From Methanospirillum lacunae (GTDB taxonomy: Archaea > Halobacteriota > Methanomicrobia > Methanomicrobiales > Methanospirillaceae), in the NCBI RefSeq assembly GCF_046195335.1, contig NZ_CP176093.1: 64,000 bases of DNA; one strand, given 5' to 3'. Below are positions 62,570 through 64,000 of this stretch, piece after piece (positions within the stretch are counted from its first letter, which is position 1; each line of letters opens with the position of its first letter). Position numbers and translations under genes: made by a program. Below the pieces are notes generated by a model. That model searched no databases, was not told where the DNA came from, and was given only the letters and a program-made list of their open reading frames with translations.

Positions 62570-62644
62570 GCTGATATAGTGTAGACCGGCCAATCATTTC
62601 GGCCTTTCACGCCGAGGACTGGGGTTCGAATCCCCATATCAGCA
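62570..62644 (+). tRNA. tRNA-Glu (anticodon TTC)
   Basis: A 75-base class I tRNA. Acceptor GCTGATA pairs with TATCAGC, discriminator A. The anticodon stem TCGGC/GCCGA holds loop CTTTCAC, so the anticodon is TTC. T arm TGGGG-TTCGAAT-CCCCA. CCA is not encoded. Confidence 0.95.
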
Positions 62645-63081
62645 TCTTGTTTTCCAACCGTCTGTTAATTCTTCTTTGATATTATTCTGAATTTTAAACT
62701 CTGTGCAGTGCGCTTATTTTCGGGTTTAAAAGGCAATTTGATATGACTGATTTTGTTAATTTTATCAAAAGAAAAATATGCCATTATAGGCTTTAATTTT
62801 ATAAAATTTCGAAAATTTATCGATTTATATCAGGCCGCTATTTAAAAGGTCAGATAACATGATATTTAATATGCCTCACATAGGAAAACAGGGATAGCGA
62901 CAGGATATGATGAGGGGTTTAATTCAACGATTTACCTTTATTTTTATGAGATATTGCGATATATCCGGCATTTTTGCTTAAATCTCCTGCATCGTGGTTT
63001 TCCATGAGTTGATGATATTACCAAATATATCTCAATTTCTTGTTCAGAATGGTGATGCCATCCCCTGGCAGGATCCGGTGA
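62645..63081. other. AT-rich intergenic region
   Basis: Between tRNA-Glu and the decayed gene. The left 350 bases are very AT-rich with long A/T runs; no ORF with a ribosome site (a 24-codon frame at 62907 is too short to support). The G+C content rises from about 63030 where the gene remnant begins. Confidence 0.5.
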
Positions 63082-63540
63082 TCATTTCTGGATGTGTGAG
63101 ACCTGGTATTCCCAGCTCTGTGAACCAGAGATGAGAACATGATCAAACTCCTGGCTGTGGACCGTTCTCCAGTTTTCCGGAGTATCTTTTGCCCACTGCA
63201 CCGCTAGCTGATGAACTGTCTGGCCTGTGACCGGTATTCCCGGGTGAGGAGGCTGGCATATGGAGGGTCAACATGAGACTTTCCCGGAGGCCGACTATTG
63301 AAATCTGTTTCACGAAACGGTGCCCATATCTCAAGTTCGTGCAGTGTTCAGTCCAGAGGAATCGGATCTGTGAATTATCCGGGAAAGGGATTGGGTATCT
63401 CCGGGTCTGTCCACTGAGGAGGAGCATGCATCTTATTGAGGTTCTCCGGTTGATTCGGAAAGAACACCAGATCTCCCGGAGTCGGAAGAATTTCCGGCGT
63501 ATTATCGGAGGAACCGGGCCAGGATATTTCAGAAGAGGAG
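63082..63540 (-). pseudogene. Decayed gene of unknown function
   Basis: On the minus strand a protein-like reading runs through two frames. The first piece contains PEILPTPGDLVFFPNQPEN and LNKMHAPPQWTDPEIPNPFPG, meets TAA and soon TGA, then continues in the same frame with LEIWAPFRETDFNSRPPGK and DPPYASLLTREYRSQARQ. A frameshift is then needed to read HQLAVQWAKDTPENW and FDHVLISGSQSWEYQV, which ends at TGA (63082). No start codon exists before the hicA stop, so the 5' part is also missing. The family is not recognised. The G+C content is higher than in the flanks. Overlapping intact frames on both strands look random and are shadows of this remnant. Confidence 0.42.
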
Positions 63541-63552
63541 AGAGAGGAGTGA

Positions 63553-63786
63553 TCAACGGGTAAAGAACTCCAGGTATTCTTCAGGGGTTAATTCGGCTGT
63601 CCGGATTAACTTACGAAGTAATCCAGGTCCGAGTTCTTTGCCTGAGTGAACGGGTATCGAAAGATGAACAGGACTGCCTTCTTTGATCAGGATGTAATGG
63701 CTACCTTCGATATGGTTTACCATCCATCCGGCCCGTTTGAATGCAGCGACGTGGAGATCTCCTGATGCCCGGGGTAATTTAGGCAT
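63553..63786 (-). CDS. hicA: HicA-type mRNA interferase toxin
   Basis: A 77-residue dsRBD-fold toxin. The pattern FKRAGWMVNHIEGSHYILIKEG contains the catalytic histidine in GSHYIL, followed by HLSIPVHSGKELGPGLLRKLIR, the standard HicA layout. HicA cleaves mRNA when free. The start ATG 63786 overlaps the hicB stop codon by eight bases; an upstream ATG at 63807 lies inside hicB and is unlikely. Order hicB-hicA (antitoxin first) with overlap is one of the two usual arrangements. Confidence 0.88.
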   Translation of the reverse strand: MPKLPRASGDLHVAAFKRAGWMVNHIEGSHYILIKEGSPVHLSIPVHSGKELGPGLLRKLIRTAELTPEEYLEFFTR

Positions 63787-64000
63787 GAGAGGTTTCAGGG
63801 ATCTCAAGTGAGAATGAGAAGTTATCTTGAGTATTATTCAGGAGGGTGCATGTGGCGGTCTTTATGCGACTGGTGATACATCCAGCAATAGCCTCGTTGA
63901 TAGACTCAAGAGCTTCTTCGAGGGTATCACCTTCAGAAAGGCAGCCTGGAAGTTCAGGGCATTCCATGACGAAATGCCCTTCTTCATCTTTTTCACAGAG
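63779..64000 (-). CDS. hicB: HicB-type antitoxin, N-terminus beyond the window
   Basis: The frame is open from the stop at 63779 to the window edge, giving 73 visible residues. EKDEEGHFVMECPELPGCLSEGDTLEEALE in adjoining pieces is the HicB partial RNase H fold with the CPELPGC signature. It neutralises HicA and usually represses the operon through a C-terminal DNA-binding domain; here the C-terminal part is short and shows no evident helix-turn-helix or RHH. An internal ATG at 63967 is not the start because the family sequence continues upstream of it. The remaining N-terminal residues (about 5-10) lie outside. Confidence 0.85.
   Translation of the reverse strand, partial: LCEKDEEGHFVMECPELPGCLSEGDTLEEALESINEAIAGCITSRIKTATCTLLNNTQDNFSFSLEIPETSHA

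Noticed and set aside
63143..63563. Two uninterrupted frames (137 codons minus, 96 codons plus) near the right end
   Set aside because: Both are rich in Arg/Ser and look random; a broken frame on the minus strand reads far more protein-like, so these are shadows of a pseudogene.
1..64000. CRISPR arrays, rRNA genes, insertion sequences, prophage
   Set aside because: No regularly spaced repeats, rRNA signatures, transposase genes or phage structural genes were found on reading through.

Overview
The window is a stretch of archaeal chromosome from a methanogen, most likely a Methanospirillum-like member of the Methanomicrobiales. Archaeal identity comes from a TATA-binding protein, aIF1A, the ether-lipid enzyme GGGP synthase, an archaeosine enzyme (RaSEA), an archaellin-like preprotein, archaeal ThrRS, GatCAB and TATA boxes in front of the tRNA genes. 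Methanogen identity comes from four coenzyme F430 genes (cfbA, E, D, B) and methanogenesis marker protein 9. The Methanospirillum assignment rests on overall gene content and composition and is an inference. Most of the window is housekeeping chromosome; no rRNA, CRISPR array or intact insertion sequence was seen.

Layout. 1-5.2 kb: start of a large secreted beta-propeller-type protein (leftward, cut by the window edge), then an overlapping RPA-associated protein / metallophosphoesterase / Lhr helicase operon. 5.2-9.3 kb: tbp, an AMP-forming acyl-CoA synthetase, tRNA-Leu(CAG), aIF1A and a secreted Ig-like protein. 9.3-24.5 kb: a heme-type membrane protein, an aminotransferase, an orphan response regulator, an ADP-forming acyl-CoA synthetase, DinB, a GntP permease, two small orphan proteins, class I aldolase, and an ABC-2 exporter locus in which one permease is fused to a PrsW-like protease domain; then an RDD protein and a small secreted protein made of sequon-bearing repeats. 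24.7-35.8 kb: an information-processing block (tRNA-Leu(TAA), asparagine-synthase-like protein, gatCAB, topA, GGGP synthase, TrmJ-like methylase, dcd, thrS). 35.9-43.9 kb: DUF373 and coiled-coil proteins, ftsZ with a 56-residue ribbon-helix-helix gene (cdrS-like) in front of it, two cobalamin genes, ornithine cyclodeaminase and RaSEA.

44-54.7 kb is the more accessory part: two secreted proteins, tRNA-Ser(TGA), a TPR protein, an aminotransferase plus condensation-fold pair, a cysteine hydrolase plus cupin-GNAT fusion, a MerR/GyrI regulator, an Fe-S oxidoreductase, an HdeD-like protein, a lone archaellin-like protein and an acetate-transporter homologue. 54.8-61.6 kb is a cofactor island: a leftward mm9 / CitG-like / DUF447 operon back to back with the rightward cfbA-E-D-B operon. 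The window ends with ilvE, tRNA-Glu(TTC), a decayed gene and a HicBA toxin-antitoxin pair whose antitoxin runs off the edge.

Connections. An AMP-forming and an ADP-forming acyl-CoA synthetase plus an acetate-type transporter point to uptake and activation of short carboxylic acids. The cobalamin, F430 and putative methanopterin-related genes serve methanogenesis cofactors. The observations most worth a second look are three GTCAG boxes spaced exactly 22 bp apart in the cdrS-ftsZ promoter, the ABC permease-PrsW fusion, the sequon-repeat protein, the asparagine-synthase-like protein lacking its glutaminase nucleophile next to gatCAB, and the aminotransferase/condensation-fold pair. All calls were made by eye without database searches.
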